From assembly GCA_036266835.1 (NCBI GenBank), contig DATAXD010000019.1:1-43599 (forward strand): a DNA stretch of 43,599 nt, given 5' to 3'. Position 1 is the stretch's first letter. Each line of letters opens with the position of its first letter. Below are positions 1 through 7,832 of this stretch, in pieces. A program made the position numbers and the translations under genes. The notes beneath the pieces were generated by a model that was not told the origin of the DNA, ran no database searches, and saw only the letters and a list, made by a program, of their open reading frames with translations. Origin of the DNA: Galbitalea sp036266835. Lineage in GTDB: Bacteria; Actinomycetota; Actinomycetes; Actinomycetales; Microbacteriaceae.

Positions 1-61
1 ACCGACCCGACCGGGTCAGTCCTCTTTCAGCAGTGCTGTCGAAATGCTCTGGTGCGGCGGC

Positions 62-463
62 CTATTCCTCGCGGTCGTCCGGCTGGTTGTCCCAACGCTC
101 GCCCAGGTTCTGGAAGAAAGAACCGCCGGCTGCCTTCCCGCCGGAGGCAGCATCCGGGGTCGCGTCTGCGGCCGGCGCCTGCGGGCCACGGGACCCGAGC
201 GTGCGGCGGGGCGGGGTGAGCGCGATGAGCACACCGACGAACATGAGCACAAACCCGACAACTCCGACGATGGGGAGGTGAAGCGCTACGCCCGCGATCA
301 GCGTCGCAATACCAAGCACTCCGACGAGCACTCCGGCGACGATCCGAGCGTACGTTGGCTTGCCGTGACTTCCGGCGGCGCCCGCGACGTAGTCCGCGTC
401 GTTGTGGTAGAGGCTGCGCTCCATTTCCTCGAGGAGACGCTGCTCCTGCTCAGAAAGCGGCAT
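62..463 (-). CDS. DUF3040 family membrane protein
   Basis: A 133-residue protein of the actinobacterial DUF3040 family, whose function is unknown. The N-terminus (MPLSEQEQRLLEEMERSL) is the family hallmark: a short charged amphipathic helix. Two adjacent hydrophobic segments follow (about residues 41-62 and 64-83), and then a polar, Gly/Ala/Pro-rich tail that is probably cytoplasmic and disordered. The ATG start is supported by GAGGGG six bases upstream. In related actinobacteria this gene lies just upstream of mraZ and the division and cell-wall cluster. The region to the left of this window may therefore lead into that cluster, but mraZ itself is not visible here. It is divergent from the polyprenyl synthase gene, with about 120 bases between them. 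The family call is firm and the role is unknown. Confidence 0.85.
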   Translation of the reverse strand: MPLSEQEQRLLEEMERSLYHNDADYVAGAAGSHGKPTYARIVAGVLVGVLGIATLIAGVALHLPIVGVVGFVLMFVGVLIALTPPRRTLGSRGPQAPAADATPDAASGGKAAGGSFFQNLGERWDNQPDDREE

Positions 464-582
464 ACTGTTCCCCTCTCGGATACTCCAGTAGCACCACGGG
501 ACTTGTCCTTGCCGTCGTTATCGTTCAATACCGACGGATTAATAGTATCCCCGCATCGGCTAACTAGGCTAGGAGCGTGCCT

Positions 583-1698
583 GTGAGTACGCGGTTAGTC
601 GACCTGATCCAGGGCACGCTCGATGACTTCCTGGCCGAACGCGGTCCACTCGTTTCGGCGATTGCACCCGAACTCGGCGTATTGGTCGACTACGCAGCGA
701 GCCTGCTGGGCGGCGGCAAACGGTTTCGTGCGCTTTTTTGCTACTGGGGGTGGAACGCGGTCGGTTCGGGTCGAGACGGGTTCGATCCGCTTGAAGACCT
801 CGAACCACCGCGCGACCTCGCCAGCGTCATCGATGTCGCGACCGGGCTCGAACTTTTCCATGCGGCTGCTCTGGTGCATGACGACATCATGGATCGTTCG
901 GACACTCGCCGTGGCAGCCCTTCGGCCCACAAGCGGTTCGAGACTCTGCACGCAGGGAACGGATGGACCGGCGGGAGCGGAAACTTCGGCGATTCTGCGG
1001 CGCTCCTGCTCGGGGACCTGCTCCTCGGCTGGAGCGACGAACTCGTGGATGAGGGGCTGGGCCGCCTCGATTCCCGAGCCGCGGCCAGCTCAGCGAGGGT
1101 CGAATTCAACAGAATGCGCACGGAGGTCACCTCGGGTCAGTACCTGGACATCCTCGAGGAGAGTTCGTGGGCGACTACTGAAGAACGCGATCAACTCGCG
1201 CGAGCTCACCGGGTGCTGGTCTACAAATCCGCCAAGTACAGCGTCGAGGCACCACTCGCCATCGGGGCTTCGATGGGCGGGGGCACGCTCGCGCAGCTCG
1301 CCGCGCTCCGGTCATTCGGGTTGCCTCTGGGGATCGCGTACCAACTGCGCGATGACATGCTGGGCGTGTTCGGCGACCCCGGCGTGACGGGCAAACCAGC
1401 CGGCGACGACCTGCGCGAGGGCAAACGCACGGTTCTCATCGCGCTAGCGCGTGCGGCCCTCCCTGCGACAGCGGTGCGCCTGCTCGATGAGCTGCTCGGT
1501 GATCGGCAGCTCACCAATGAACAGATCAGGATGCTGCAGCAGACCCTCATCGACTCGGGCGCGGTCGAATCTGTGGAGCGGATGATCGCCCGTGAAGTTG
1601 AGCTCGCGCGGAAAGCGATCGCCGAAGCGCCCCTCACCCCGGAGGCGCTCGCACAGCTTCGCGAACTCACTGACACCGTGACAAACAGAACCCGGTGA
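583..1698 (+). CDS. Polyprenyl (geranylgeranyl-type) diphosphate synthase
   Basis: A trans-isoprenyl diphosphate synthase of about 371 residues that condenses isopentenyl diphosphate with allylic diphosphates in the cytosol. The products feed carotenoid, quinone or polyprenyl pathways. The first aspartate-rich motif is DDIMD in LVHDDIMDRSDTRRG. The second is the RDDMLGVFGD segment, followed by GKPAGDDLREGKRT, typical of actinobacterial GGPP/IdsA-type enzymes. I chose GTG 583 as the start because AGGAG at 571-575 stands seven bases before it. The in-frame GTG at 577 would leave a spacing of only one base. The gene is divergent from the DUF3040 gene and followed by the convergent Rv2175c-like gene, an order also seen at M. 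tuberculosis idsA2. Chain length of the product cannot be read from the sequence alone. Confidence 0.92.
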   Translation: MSTRLVDLIQGTLDDFLAERGPLVSAIAPELGVLVDYAASLLGGGKRFRALFCYWGWNAVGSGRDGFDPLEDLEPPRDLASVIDVATGLELFHAAALVHDDIMDRSDTRRGSPSAHKRFETLHAGNGWTGGSGNFGDSAALLLGDLLLGWSDELVDEGLGRLDSRAAASSARVEFNRMRTEVTSGQYLDILEESSWATTEERDQLARAHRVLVYKSAKYSVEAPLAIGASMGGGTLAQLAALRSFGLPLGIAYQLRDDMLGVFGDPGVTGKPAGDDLREGKRTVLIALARAALPATAVRLLDELLGDRQLTNEQIRMLQQTLIDSGAVESVERMIAREVELARKAIAEAPLTPEALAQLRELTDTVTNRTR

Positions 1699-1711
1699 CA
1701 ACCCGAACGGC

Positions 1712-2053
1712 CTAGAAGCCCAGGGCCTGTGCCACCCTTCGCACCTCGGCCTTGCGCCCGGCTTTGAGCGCATCCACCGGACTCACGCCCAGGCTGTCTT
1801 CCGGGGTGAGCAGCCAGTGCATGGCCTCTTCGTCGGTGAATCCGCTGTCGCCGAGGACGACCAGTGTCCCCTTCAATTCGCTCATCGGCTCGCTACCAGT
1901 GAGGAAATCCGCGGGCACTCGCCAGACGCCATCGACTCGCGAGGCCAGCAGCGCGCGATCCTCGATCAACCGCCGAACCTGGCTGACCTTCAGTCCGAGT
2001 CGCTCTGTGAGGTCAGGAATCGTGAGCCACTGGATGTCGTTCAGATCAGCCAC
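1712..2053 (-). CDS. Rv2175c-like DNA-binding protein
   Basis: A small protein of about 113 residues matching the Rv2175c family. It has an N-terminal winged helix-turn-helix (TIPDLTERLGLKVSQVRRLIEDRAL) and a conserved C-terminal domain with the segment DSGFTDEEAMHWLLTPEDSLG. In M. tuberculosis, Rv2175c is a DNA-binding substrate of the kinase PknL, encoded next to it. The same association is preserved here, because pknL lies two genes away. The longest frame starts at TTG 2059, but GGAAGGA lies almost against that codon. GTG 2053 has a proper spacing of about seven bases, so I use it, giving MADLNDIQW at the N-terminus. Its 3' end faces the 3' end of the polyprenyl synthase gene, with 13 bases between. 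Being a PknL substrate here is inference. Confidence 0.85.
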   Translation of the reverse strand: MADLNDIQWLTIPDLTERLGLKVSQVRRLIEDRALLASRVDGVWRVPADFLTGSEPMSELKGTLVVLGDSGFTDEEAMHWLLTPEDSLGVSPVDALKAGRKAEVRRVAQALGF

Positions 2054-2090
2054 GCACAATTCCTTCCATGATCTGGGCTCCTTCGCTCAT

Positions 2091-2110
2091 GGTGTCACGG
2101 CGGTGTCACG
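2091..2110. promoter_or_regulatory. Candidate MtrA-type direct-repeat box
   Basis: GGTGTCAC occurs twice (2091-2098 and 2102-2109) separated by exactly three bases, an 8-3-8 direct repeat with an 11-base period. Each copy is followed by G. Binding sites of the response regulator MtrA are described as loosely conserved direct repeats of this geometry with GTCAC/GTAAC cores, and they often precede cell-wall hydrolase genes. This site lies between the Rv2175c-like gene and the LysM/lysozyme-like gene. MtrA binding is inference. Confidence 0.4.
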
Positions 2111-2170
2111 ATTCCCGGTATTTCGGGGTGGTTTCTCGATTGTTCACTCCAGTAACAACAGTCACAATGA

Positions 2171-2199
2171 TTGACACCCGTATCTTTCTGTGACAATTT
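2171..2199 (+). promoter_or_regulatory. Possible promoter of the LysM gene
   Basis: TTGACA at 2171-2176 is a perfect -35 hexamer, and 17 bases later there is CAATTT at 2194-2199, a weak -10. This would give a leader of about 70 bases before ATG 2278. The leader (2200-2277) shows no riboswitch fold that I can recognise. Confidence 0.35.
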
Positions 2200-2277
2200 T
2201 GTTACTCGGGACACCGGGGGTGAGCCCACAACGGCAGGCGAGCAGCGTCGGCGCGCGCGCAGACGGGACGTGTAGTG

Positions 2278-3513
2278 ATGACCGAAGAGGTCGCGCGAGT
2301 GGCGCCCGGATCGGGAGCACCGTCCAGATCGCCGTTCTTCGGAATGGTTCCCAGTCGACTGGCATCCCGGGCATCGGATCCCGACGCAGCACACCACGTC
2401 TCCGTACGGGACACCGGGCGAATCGGCCAGGGCCTGACCCGCGGCCTGGCCGCGACGATGCCTATTGTTCTCGCCAGCACCATGGCGCTCACCACGGTCG
2501 GTCTCGAGCCGCACCCGATCCTCCACCGCACACGGTTGGATGCGGGGCATCCGAATCGCGCGGACTGGACTCCGCCGGCCGGTGCCGCACCGATCACGAC
2601 AGCGGCCGTCGGAGCGGATACCGCGGTCGATCCGGTCGCCGCGACCGCACCCGTCGTCCCCAGTTCCTATGTGGTCGAGGGCGGAGACACGCTCGCCGAC
2701 ATCGCTGGTCGGTTCGGTCTTTCCACGGCGTCAGTGCTCGCCCTCAACGGGTTGAGCTGGAAGTCCCTGATCTTCCCCGGGCAGATACTGCAGCTAACTC
2801 CCGTAAAGACGCCCGCACCTGCTCCCGTCCCCCGGTCGACATCGTCGGCACGGCCAGCAACGGCCGCAGTGCAGCCGAGGCGGACGACGAAATACACCAT
2901 TGTCAGCGGGGACACCATCACGAGCCTCGCGCGGCGATTCGGTGTCAGCGTGCAGTCCATCCTGTCAGCGAATGACCTGACGGCCTCGAGCATCATCTAT
3001 GCCGGGCGCACTCTCGTGATCGGGACATCAGCCTCCTCAAGCGCCACGCCACCCGCGGCCTCGCCCGCGCACGTCGAGCCGGCACAGGTTGGTGGCACCC
3101 TCGTGCCGCTGTCATCCTCGATGGCCGCCAACGCCAGGATCATCATCGCGGTGGGAAAGTCGCTCGACGTACCGAGCTACGGAATCATCGTCGCGTTGGC
3201 GACGGCGGCGCAGGAGTCGGGTCTGCAGAACCTCGCCTACGGCGACCGCGACTCGGTGGGTCTGTTCCAGCAGCGTCCCAGCACCGGATGGGGCACCGTC
3301 GCACAGCTAACGAATCCCGCCTACGCGACCGAACTGTTTTACGGAGGTCCGAAAAACCCGAACAAGGGTCGCACCCGCGGCTTGCTCGACATCCTGGGCT
3401 GGCAGGACATGACGCTGACGCAGGCCGCACAGGCGGTTCAAATTTCGGGCGCGCCTAATGCCTATGCCAAGTGGGAAACGTCCGCCCGAGCCTGGTTCTC
3501 AGAGCTCGGCTGA
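2278..3513 (+). CDS. LysM cell-wall protein with lysozyme-like C-terminal domain
   Basis: A 411-residue envelope protein. A polar N-terminus of about 55 residues precedes one hydrophobic segment (about 55-76, GLAATMPIVLASTMAL), either an uncleaved membrane anchor or a long signal peptide. A Pro/Ala-rich linker follows, then LysM 1 (about 129-172, YVVEGGDTLADIAGRFGL), a second linker and LysM 2 (about 205-249, YTIVSGDTITSLARRFGV). The C-terminal domain (about 286-411) is lysozyme- or transglycosylase-like, with the segment ATAAQESGLQN and Glu313 as candidate catalytic acid, then GLFQQRPSTGWG. LysM domains bind peptidoglycan glycans, so the protein probably remodels the wall. An in-frame GTG directly precedes the chosen ATG. 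It lies 104 bases upstream of pknL, consistent with a shared wall-signalling role. Catalytic activity is inferred from the family only. Confidence 0.85.
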   Translation: MTEEVARVAPGSGAPSRSPFFGMVPSRLASRASDPDAAHHVSVRDTGRIGQGLTRGLAATMPIVLASTMALTTVGLEPHPILHRTRLDAGHPNRADWTPPAGAAPITTAAVGADTAVDPVAATAPVVPSSYVVEGGDTLADIAGRFGLSTASVLALNGLSWKSLIFPGQILQLTPVKTPAPAPVPRSTSSARPATAAVQPRRTTKYTIVSGDTITSLARRFGVSVQSILSANDLTASSIIYAGRTLVIGTSASSSATPPAASPAHVEPAQVGGTLVPLSSSMAANARIIIAVGKSLDVPSYGIIVALATAAQESGLQNLAYGDRDSVGLFQQRPSTGWGTVAQLTNPAYATELFYGGPKNPNKGRTRGLLDILGWQDMTLTQAAQAVQISGAPNAYAKWETSARAWFSELG

Positions 3514-3605
3514 CTAGGCCTGTTCGCCTCGACCGGGGCGATGGCGGGTTCCAGCGGAATCCGCCTAAGCGCCGTGTTCGTCAGGTTGCGCGGAGGGCGC
3601 GTACC

Positions 3606-3611
3606 TACAAT
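3606..3611 (+). promoter_or_regulatory. -10 element of pknL (leaderless)
   Basis: TACAAT lies six bases upstream of the pknL GTG start. Transcription beginning about seven bases downstream of the hexamer would start at the GTG itself, giving a leaderless mRNA. There is no Shine-Dalgarno sequence. The -35 region is poor. Confidence 0.5.
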
Positions 3612-3617
3612 CAGACG

Positions 3618-5603
3618 GTGAGTACGGGCATGACGGATTCCCTGATCGGCAGTCTTATTGACGGTCGCTATCAGGTCCGTTCCCGCATCGCGAGGGGCGG
3701 GATGGCCACGGTCTACCTCGCCACCGACCTGCGTCTCGAGCGCAAGGTTGCCGTCAAAGTGATGCATGGACACCTCTCGGACGACGTGAAGTTCCGCGAG
3801 CGGTTTATCCAGGAGGCTCGATCCGCAGCGCGACTCGCGCACCCGAACGTCGTCAACGTGTTCGACCAGGGCCAGGACAACGACATGGCCTATCTGGTCA
3901 TGGAGTACCTGCCGGGGATCACCCTTCGCGACCTCCTTCAGGAGCACGGCCGGCTGACAACCGACCAGACCCTCGACATCCTCGAAGCGGTTCTGTCGGG
4001 ACTGTCGGCGGCGCACCGAGCGGGCATCGCGCACCGAGACATCAAGCCGGAGAACGTGCTCCTGGCCGATGACGGCCGCATCAAGATCGGCGACTTCGGA
4101 CTCGCGCGGGCGGCCAGCGCGAACACCGCAACCGGGGCAGCGCTGCTGGGAACGATCGCGTACCTCTCCCCGGAGCTCGTCACCCGGGGTATCGCCGACA
4201 CCAGAAGCGATATCTACGCCGTCGGCATCATGACGTACGAGATGCTCACCGGGGTTCAGCCCTTCGTCGGCGAACAGCCGATGCAGATCGCATACCAGCA
4301 TGCCAACGACACTGTTCCGGCTCCCAGCGAACGGAACTCACGTGTTCCCGCCGAGCTTGACGAGCTTGTTCTGTGGTCGACCGCCCGCGAGCCGGATGAC
4401 CGTCCGCGTGACGCGCGCGCCATGCTGAACGATGTGCTCGCCGTGCGCGGGATGGTGGATGCTGGTGCCTCACGCGCCGCGACGGCCGACCAGCGAACCG
4501 TTTCGTTTCCGGCCGCTGCGCCCACCAGTCCTGCCCCGCCGACGCCCGGTGCCACTGCCCCGGTCGCACCGGGCGGCGACACCTCGGACACGGTCGTGAT
4601 CTCGCCGGCTCGGCGCCATGCCGCGGCCGCACCGAGCGCCGTCGGCGAACTCGCCCGCGAATCAACCAAACGTCGCGGACGCTCTCGATGGGTCCTCGTC
4701 TTCGTTGTCGTGCTCGCCCTGATCGCCGGAGGCACCGGCTGGTACTTCGGGGTGGGTCCCGGCTCTCGGTCGACGGTGCCGAATCTCACCAATGACACCG
4801 TGGCAGCAGCGCGCGCTGCGCTGACCGATGCCGGCCTGAATGTGGTTGCCACGACGACGTACCGCTACGACCCGTACGTCGACAAGGACAAAGTGTCCGG
4901 CACATCACCCGCCAGCGGCAGCTCGCTGGCGAAGGGCGCACGGGTGACGATCGTCGTGTCCAACGGCCCCGAATCCATTTCCCTGCCCACTCTCACCGGC
5001 CTAACCCAGGCCAACGCGAAGAGCACGATCCGCGGCGCGGGATTCCTGGTCGGCAAGCACACCATCCGGCAGTTCGATGCCAAGGTGGACAAGGGACGTG
5101 TGCTCGACTATCTGGGGACAGATGGCAGAAGCCTGCTAACGCAGTCGACGTACAGCGAGAAGCGCGCGATCACCCTCGTGGTGTCAGCCGGGCCACTCCC
5201 GACGATCGCCGGCTTGAGCGTCGAGGCGGCGGAGACCGCCCTCTCCAACGTCGGCCTGAGGGCGCAGCAAGGCAGCACCGCATATAGCCCCACCATTCAG
5301 CAGAATGACGTGATCGGCATCAATCCGCAGAAGAACGCCGCCGGGGTTGCGCGAGCGTTTCGGGTCGGCGATACCCAGCCCGTCTTGCTCATCGTCTCAA
5401 AGGGACCGCAGCTGGTGAAGGTGCCGAACGTCGTCGGAATGACCTGGGCGAACGCGAAAGCCGCACTACTGGCGGCCGGATTCACGCTGAGTTATAACCA
5501 TGGTTTCGACTCCGTCGCGGCGTTTGTCCACGTGCAATCCACGAATCCGGCCGGAGACTCGCTGGCGCCGCTCCATTCGACGATTTCGGTCGCGATCAGC
5601 TGA
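3618..5603 (+). CDS. pknL: PASTA-domain Ser/Thr protein kinase, PknL type
   Basis: A membrane Ser/Thr kinase of 661 residues. The kinase domain (about 18-275) shows the glycine loop (RGGMATVYLA), the ATP lysine in VAVKVM, the catalytic loop HRDIKPENVL, DFG in DFGLAR, and GTIAYLSPE in place of APE. A Pro/Ala-rich juxtamembrane region is followed by one transmembrane helix (about 357-380). Four extracellular PASTA repeats follow, beginning near TVPNLTND, SLPTLTGL, PTIAGLSV and KVPNVVGM. PASTA repeats sense muropeptides or lipid II. Its place between an Rv2175c-like gene and a class II DAHP synthase identifies it with PknL rather than PknB. M. tuberculosis PknL lacks PASTA repeats, whereas the corynebacterial form has them. 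GTG 3618 is chosen because conserved sequence begins only after it and it has a well-placed -10. Its 3' end overlaps aroG by eight bases. Confidence 0.9.
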   Translation: MSTGMTDSLIGSLIDGRYQVRSRIARGGMATVYLATDLRLERKVAVKVMHGHLSDDVKFRERFIQEARSAARLAHPNVVNVFDQGQDNDMAYLVMEYLPGITLRDLLQEHGRLTTDQTLDILEAVLSGLSAAHRAGIAHRDIKPENVLLADDGRIKIGDFGLARAASANTATGAALLGTIAYLSPELVTRGIADTRSDIYAVGIMTYEMLTGVQPFVGEQPMQIAYQHANDTVPAPSERNSRVPAELDELVLWSTAREPDDRPRDARAMLNDVLAVRGMVDAGASRAATADQRTVSFPAAAPTSPAPPTPGATAPVAPGGDTSDTVVISPARRHAAAAPSAVGELARESTKRRGRSRWVLVFVVVLALIAGGTGWYFGVGPGSRSTVPNLTNDTVAAARAALTDAGLNVVATTTYRYDPYVDKDKVSGTSPASGSSLAKGARVTIVVSNGPESISLPTLTGLTQANAKSTIRGAGFLVGKHTIRQFDAKVDKGRVLDYLGTDGRSLLTQSTYSEKRAITLVVSAGPLPTIAGLSVEAAETALSNVGLRAQQGSTAYSPTIQQNDVIGINPQKNAAGVARAFRVGDTQPVLLIVSKGPQLVKVPNVVGMTWANAKAALLAAGFTLSYNHGFDSVAAFVHVQSTNPAGDSLAPLHSTISVAIS

Positions 5604-7017
5604 CGGAGCGCTCCGATGCACTGAGCTCCTCGGCAACAAGGAACGCGAGCTCAAGCGACTGCATGTGGTTGAGTCGGGGGTCGCACAGCGATTCGTAGCG
5701 CATCGCCAGGTCGGCCTCGTCGATCTCCTCCGAGCCGCCGAGGCACTCGGTCACGTCGTCGCCGGTCAGTTCGATGTGAATGCCGCCGGGGTAGGTTCCG
5801 GCCGCGCGGTGTACCTCGAAGAAGCCCTTCACCTCGTCGACGATGTCGTCGAAGCGACGCGTCTTGTAGCCCGTGGGCGTCGTGAGTCCGTTGCCATGCA
5901 TTGGATCGCTGATCCACAGCGGCTGAGCGTCGATGGTCTTGATGGCCTCGAGCAGCGGCGGCAGGGCATCCCGAACCTTGCCGGCGCCCATGCGAGAAAC
6001 GAAGGTAAGACGTCCGGGCTCGCGATCGGGATCGAGCTTGTCGATGAGCTTCTCCATGTCCGACGGCGTAGTCGTCGGCCCCAGCTTTACCCCGATCGGA
6101 TTGCGGATGCGGCTGAAGTAGTCGACGTGCGCGCCGTCCAGGGCCCGCGTACGCTCTCCGATCCAGACAAAGTGGGCGGAGGTGTTGACCGGTGTCCCGT
6201 TGCGCGAGTCGATCCGCGTCATCGGACGCTCGTAGTCCATCAGGAGGCCTTCGTGGCTGGAGTAGAACTCCACACGCCGCAACTCGTCGAAGTCGGCACC
6301 CGCGGCCAGCATGAACCGAATGGCCTTATCGATCTCGTTCGCGAGCTTCTCGTAGCGGTGGTTGGCCGGGTTGGAGGCGAATCCGCGGTTCCAGCTGTGC
6401 ACCTGGCGAAGGTCGGCGAATCCGCCCTGGGTGAAGGCGCGAATGAGATTCAAGGTGGAGGCGGCCGTGTGATAGCCCTGTACGAGTCGGTGCGGATCTG
6501 GCCGACGCGACTCTTCGGTGAAGTCGTAGCCGTTGACAATGTCCCCGCGGTAGGCGGGAAGCGTTACGTCGCCGCGAGTCTCCATATCGCTCGAGCGGGG
6601 CTTTGCGAACTGGCCCGCCATCCGGCCCATCTTCACGATGGGCATCGAAGCACCATAGGTGAGCACGACGGCCATCTGCAGGATGGTCTTGACCCGATTG
6701 CGGATGGCTTCCGCGGTCGCGCCCGCAAACGTCTCGGCGCAATCGCCGCCCTGCAACAGGAAGGCTTCACCCCGCGCGGCTTTGGCGAGACGATCGCGAA
6801 GGATGTCGATCTCACCCGCGAACACCAGTGGGGGCAGGGTCGAGATCTCGGCACTGGCGGCGGCAACGGCGTCAGCATCCGGCCACTTCGGTTGCTGGCT
6901 GATCGGCAGCGTCCGCCAATAGTCGAGTCCGGCGATCACCGCGGGATCGGCGAGCACGACGGGTTCCGACGGGTCTACCACGAGACGTCCTTGCAACTGG
7001 GAGGATGCGGCCTGCAC
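5596..7017 (-). CDS. aroG: Class II 3-deoxy-7-phosphoheptulonate (DAHP) synthase
   Basis: A 473-residue plant/actinobacterial class II DAHP synthase. It condenses phosphoenolpyruvate with erythrose 4-phosphate, the first step of aromatic amino acid synthesis. Recognisable segments are LLQGGDCAETFAG, the metal/PEP-site region VVLTYGASMPIVKMGRMAGQ, KPRSSDMETR, FVWIGERTR, GVKLGPTTTP, ISDPMHGNG, and the C-terminal ELTGDDVTECLGG. Length and motif order fit intact family members such as M. tuberculosis AroG, which also neighbours pknL. The start is GTG 7017, with no clear Shine-Dalgarno. The gene is last in a leftward run glucokinase-plsC-aroG. Its stop lies inside the convergent pknL gene, so the two mRNAs share eight bases. 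No leader peptide or attenuator was seen. Confidence 0.96.
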   Translation of the reverse strand: MQAASSQLQGRLVVDPSEPVVLADPAVIAGLDYWRTLPISQQPKWPDADAVAAASAEISTLPPLVFAGEIDILRDRLAKAARGEAFLLQGGDCAETFAGATAEAIRNRVKTILQMAVVLTYGASMPIVKMGRMAGQFAKPRSSDMETRGDVTLPAYRGDIVNGYDFTEESRRPDPHRLVQGYHTAASTLNLIRAFTQGGFADLRQVHSWNRGFASNPANHRYEKLANEIDKAIRFMLAAGADFDELRRVEFYSSHEGLLMDYERPMTRIDSRNGTPVNTSAHFVWIGERTRALDGAHVDYFSRIRNPIGVKLGPTTTPSDMEKLIDKLDPDREPGRLTFVSRMGAGKVRDALPPLLEAIKTIDAQPLWISDPMHGNGLTTPTGYKTRRFDDIVDEVKGFFEVHRAAGTYPGGIHIELTGDDVTECLGGSEEIDEADLAMRYESLCDPRLNHMQSLELAFLVAEELSASERSVS

Positions 7018-7094
7018 GAGACCAGAGAAAATTAGCCTATCGGAGCGGGCGCCGACACCGAGTCCGGTGACGAACCAACGCCGGATCGCCCGGG

Positions 7095-7778
7095 TTAGCG
7101 GCCCTCGAGCTGTGCCTTGACCGAGGACGCGTATACGTCGACGTACTCCTGGCCACTGAGACGACCCAGTTCGTACATGATCTCGTCGGTAATTGAGCGG
7201 AGTACGAACCGGTCGCCCTCCAGCCCCTCGAAGCGAGAGAAATCCATGGGCTCACCGAACACAACGCCGATGCGACGCACCCTCGGAATGGTGCTGCCGG
7301 TCGGCATCACTCGATCGGTATCGACCATCGCCACAGGCACGACCGGAACACCGGCTTCGAGGATCATTCGCGCGACTCCGGTACGACCGCGGTACATCCG
7401 CCCGTCGGGGCTTCGCGTGCCCTCTGGGTAGATGCCGAGCTGCTCGCCCTTGGCGAGCACGGCGAGACCGGTGTTCAGGGACGCCTCGGATGCCTTACCA
7501 CCGGAGCGGTCGATCGGCAGCATCCCGGTGCCGTTGAAGAACTTACGGGTGAAGAAACCCTTGATCCCCCTGCCCCGAAAATAGTCGCTCTTCGCCAAAA
7601 AATAGATGGGGCGATCGAGCACGACGGGCAGGAAGACCGAGTCGATGAACGAGAGGTGATTTCCCGCGAAGATGACCCCACCCGACTTGGGGATGTTCTC
7701 CTTGCCGATCACCCACGGCCGGAACACGGTCAGCATCAGCGGTCCGACAAAGAGGTTCTTCAAGAGCCAATACAGCAA
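7095..7778 (-). CDS. 1-acyl-sn-glycerol-3-phosphate acyltransferase (PlsC family)
   Basis: A 227-residue membrane-associated acyltransferase of phospholipid synthesis, expected to convert lysophosphatidate to phosphatidate using an acyl donor. The catalytic block NHLSFIDS (the NHx4D box) lies near residues 40-47, with YPEGTRSPDG (the EGTR box) near 118-127. A VPVVPVAM segment follows, as in PlsC. A hydrophobic N-terminus (LLKNLFVGPLMLTVF) is likely the membrane contact. Length is typical for the single-domain family. It sits 54 bases after glucokinase and 77 before aroG on the same strand, so these genes may be co-transcribed, although the functional link is not obvious. Exact acceptor specificity is not determined. 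Confidence 0.92.
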   Translation of the reverse strand: MLYWLLKNLFVGPLMLTVFRPWVIGKENIPKSGGVIFAGNHLSFIDSVFLPVVLDRPIYFLAKSDYFRGRGIKGFFTRKFFNGTGMLPIDRSGGKASEASLNTGLAVLAKGEQLGIYPEGTRSPDGRMYRGRTGVARMILEAGVPVVPVAMVDTDRVMPTGSTIPRVRRIGVVFGEPMDFSRFEGLEGDRFVLRSITDEIMYELGRLSGQEYVDVYASSVKAQLEGR

Positions 7779-7832
7779 CTGAACTCCTTATCGCCCCGAT
7801 TGCGATATCCCCGACCTTCAGGCTACTGCTGC

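Noticed and set aside
1..61. mraZ gene or its promoter at the left edge
   Set aside because: Expected from gene order near DUF3040, but no mraZ coding sequence or repeat boxes can be seen in these 61 bases.
2200..2277. Possible c-di-AMP (ydaO) or other riboswitch before the LysM gene
   Set aside because: Such riboswitches often precede wall hydrolase genes in actinobacteria, but I could not find the conserved core in this leader, and its length is short for the class.
5500..7035. A 511-codon open frame on the + strand opposite aroG
   Set aside because: It is antisense to a clear DAHP synthase and has no family signature; long antisense frames are common in high-GC DNA.
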